DNA from: an uncultured Clostridium sp.
Lineage (GTDB): Bacteria > Bacillota > Clostridia > Clostridiales > Clostridiaceae
Length of the DNA: 7,759 nt
NCBI RefSeq assembly: GCF_937920395.1
Contig: NZ_CALEVF010000246.1
Coordinates: forward strand, 1-7,759
Direction of reading: 5' to 3'
In this document: one piece after another, positions 6,477 to 7,759 of the stretch
Layout of the letters: every line of letters begins with the position of its first letter
Numbering within the stretch: the stretch's first letter is position 1
Position numbers and translations under genes: made by a program
Notes under the pieces: generated by a model
Seen by the model: only the letters and a program-made list of their open reading frames with translations
Database searches by the model: none
Told to the model about the DNA's origin: nothing

Positions 6477-7583
6477 TTAATTAATGATTTGTTTTTCTAC
6501 GTAAGCTTCTATCATAATATCTTCATCAAATCTAGATACTTGAGTATCCCTTAGCATAATAGAATCTTTTACATACTCAATTCCTTTTCCGCCTACAGTA
6601 GTTTTGCCCGAAGTTCCTCCAAATATTTTAGGTGAAATAAAAGTAATAACTTTGTCAACAATTCCCTCATCTAATGCAGAGTAATTCAATGTACTTCCAC
6701 CCTCAAGTAGAATACTATCTATACCCATCTCACCAAGTACTTTCATCAAATAGTTTAAATTCACCCATTTATTTTCACTAGGAGTTACGATAACCCTGGC
6801 ACCTTTTTGTTTAATAGCTTCAATTTTTGTATTGCTTGCAAATTTTGTTGTAACTATAATAGTCTTTGTTTTTTCATCACATTCTAATACCTTCGAATCT
6901 AACGGCAATTTTGCTGTACTATCTATAATTATTCTTATTGGGTTTGTGCTCGATTTACCTTTTCTTCTTGTGGTAAGCTCTGGATTGTCACTTAAAACCG
7001 TCCCAATTCCCACCATAATCCCAGTTACCTTATTCCTTAATTCATGTACATATTCTCTAGATTTTTCATTACTTATCCATTTTGAATCGCCATTTGCTGT
7101 TGCTATTTTTCCGTCTATTGTCATTGCTGTTTTCATAATACAAAATGGTTTTTTCGTTGTTATATATTTTATAAATATTTCATTTGTTTTTCTTATTTCT
7201 TTCTCAATTATTCCTGAAGTAACCTCTATACCTGCTTTTCTAAGTATTTCTATTCCCTTACCTGCAACTAGTGGATTAGGATCTATCATTCCGACTATAA
7301 CTTTTGATATTTTTTTTCTCACTATAGCCTCTGCACAAGGTGGTGTTTTACCATAGTGTGCACAAGGTTCTAGTGTTACATACATTGTTGCACCTTCTAC
7401 ATCCTCTTTTGCATTTAAAAATGCGTTGACTTCCGCATGTGGCCCACCAAAATGTTCATGATATCCTTCTCCAATTATTCTGTTATCTTTTACAATAACA
7501 GCACCAACTAGTGGATTAGGATTTACGAATCCTACTGCTTTCTTAGATAATTCAAGTGCTCTGTTCATATAATAACTATCCAA
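6477..7583 (-). CDS. ribD: Bifunctional riboflavin deaminase/reductase
   Basis: Performs two successive steps after GTP cyclohydrolase II: deamination of the pyrimidinone, then NADPH reduction of the ribosyl chain. The N-terminal deaminase domain (about 1-145) has NPLVGAVIVKD (24-34) and zinc ligands H49 (in HAEVNAF), C74 and C83 (PCAHYGKTPPC), with E51 as the proton shuttle. The C-terminal reductase (about 146-368) has KTAMTIDGKIAT (151-162), GDSKWIS (165-171), SDNPELTTR (198-206) and LLEGGSTLN (292-300). The 368-residue length is normal. The start is TTG at 7583. It follows AGGAAGG (7597-7591) at 7-base spacing, and its opening DSYYMNRAL resembles the EEYYMKLAL start I recall for Bacillus RibD. 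The in-frame ATG at 7568 has no such site. First gene of the operon; no FMN riboswitch is visible upstream within the window. Confidence 0.97.
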   Translation of the reverse strand: MDSYYMNRALELSKKAVGFVNPNPLVGAVIVKDNRIIGEGYHEHFGGPHAEVNAFLNAKEDVEGATMYVTLEPCAHYGKTPPCAEAIVRKKISKVIVGMIDPNPLVAGKGIEILRKAGIEVTSGIIEKEIRKTNEIFIKYITTKKPFCIMKTAMTIDGKIATANGDSKWISNEKSREYVHELRNKVTGIMVGIGTVLSDNPELTTRRKGKSSTNPIRIIIDSTAKLPLDSKVLECDEKTKTIIVTTKFASNTKIEAIKQKGARVIVTPSENKWVNLNYLMKVLGEMGIDSILLEGGSTLNYSALDEGIVDKVITFISPKIFGGTSGKTTVGGKGIEYVKDSIMLRDTQVSRFDEDIMIEAYVEKQIIN

Positions 7584-7587
7584 ATTA

Positions 7588-7704
7588 TCACCTTCCTAAT
7601 TCTATAATTATGACATTACGCTTCATAAATATTTCTTTCTTAGTATGTATAGCTTTGGTCAAATTATCATCTGTTATGTTGTTGATTAAAAACATATAAA
7701 AATT
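7588..7704 (-). pseudogene. Possible 3' fragment of a gene cut by the intron
   Basis: On the - strand, one frame stays open from the intron edge (7704) to TGA at 7590-7588. The last 35 codons, from an ATG at 7695, read MFLINNITDDNLTKAIHTKK and then EIFMKRNVIIIELGR. The stop lies just past the ribD ribosome binding site, two bases before the TTG triplet's AAT spacer ends, an arrangement common for translationally coupled genes. The ATG has no ribosome binding site, so the frame would be the tail of a gene interrupted by the group II intron rather than an independent gene. At under 40 codons in AT-rich DNA, a chance open frame is a serious alternative. I recognise no family. Confidence 0.25.
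7591..7597 (-). promoter_or_regulatory. ribD: Ribosome binding site for the ribD TTG start
   Basis: AGGAAGG continuing into TGAT on the - strand matches the 16S rRNA tail and lies 7 bases before TTG at 7583. It is the reason for preferring TTG over the ATG five codons downstream. Confidence 0.75.
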
Positions 7705-7759
7705 GAGTAGGAGCTAAATAATTAGTTTATTTAGCGACCTCTCACACCACCGTGCGTAC
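7705..7759 (-). mobile_element. 3' end of a group II intron (domain V tail and domain VI), partial
   Basis: Read on the - strand from the window edge, the sequence starts GTACGCACGGTGGTGTGAG and continues AGGTC. This matches the 3' arm of domain V and the adjoining linker as I recall them from bacterial group II introns. It is followed by a 9-bp hairpin with a 5-base loop (7735-7713), in the domain VI position, and then CTCCTACTC, the usual kind of 3' terminus. The exact splice point is either after CTAC (7707) or a couple of bases later (7705). The intron body, and any reverse transcriptase, would lie outside the window to the right. It has the same orientation as the riboflavin operon. Confidence 0.72.

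Noticed and set aside
6832..7356. 174-codon + strand open frame rich in I, V, F and S
   Set aside because: It is antisense to ribD, whose motifs are intact. The hydrophobic composition is what reverse-complemented AT-rich coding sequence gives.

Overview
The window is AT-rich, with strong purine-rich ribosome binding sites, frequent TTG starts and AGA/ATA-rich codon use. This points to a low-GC Firmicute, most likely a Clostridium in the broad sense. The call rests on composition and gene content only; no rRNA or other marker gene is present.

Left part (1-2815, + strand): 5-formyltetrahydrofolate cyclo-ligase (244-825), then a SerB-like HAD subfamily IB phosphatase (890-1618, TTG start). These two are probably co-transcribed and end at a perfect 36-bp palindromic terminator (1659-1694). 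A membrane-bound diguanylate cyclase with an N-terminal LytS/YhcK-type 5TM domain and a C-terminal GGDEF domain follows (1739-2815). Convergent to it, on the - strand, is a small lipoprotein of unknown function (3034-3510).

Middle part (3511-3948): a 438-base stretch without a conventional gene. It contains the lipoprotein promoter, a perfect 20-bp inverted repeat that probably terminates the riboflavin operon (3620-3660), and a GC-rich structured element (3780-3865). In that element a 13-bp closing stem encloses two hairpins with identical loops, AGGAC on the + strand and GUCCU on the - strand. A 35-codon + strand frame (3864-3971) starts at its edge, with its ribosome binding site inside the closing stem.

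Right part (3949-7583, - strand): a complete riboflavin operon in the order ribD-ribE-ribBA-ribH. Together the four products convert GTP and ribulose 5-phosphate to riboflavin; only the separate phosphatase step is not encoded here. A tandem 18-bp repeat lies in the ribE-ribBA spacer. Just upstream of ribD, at the window edge, is what looks like the 3' end of a group II intron (about 7705-7759, - strand). No FMN riboswitch is visible in the 121 bases between the intron and ribD, so the intron may separate the operon from its usual control element.

Most of the window is ordinary housekeeping and signalling content. The items most worth a second look are the twin-hairpin element at 3780-3865 and the intron placed immediately ahead of the riboflavin operon. 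I see no convincing undescribed multi-gene system.
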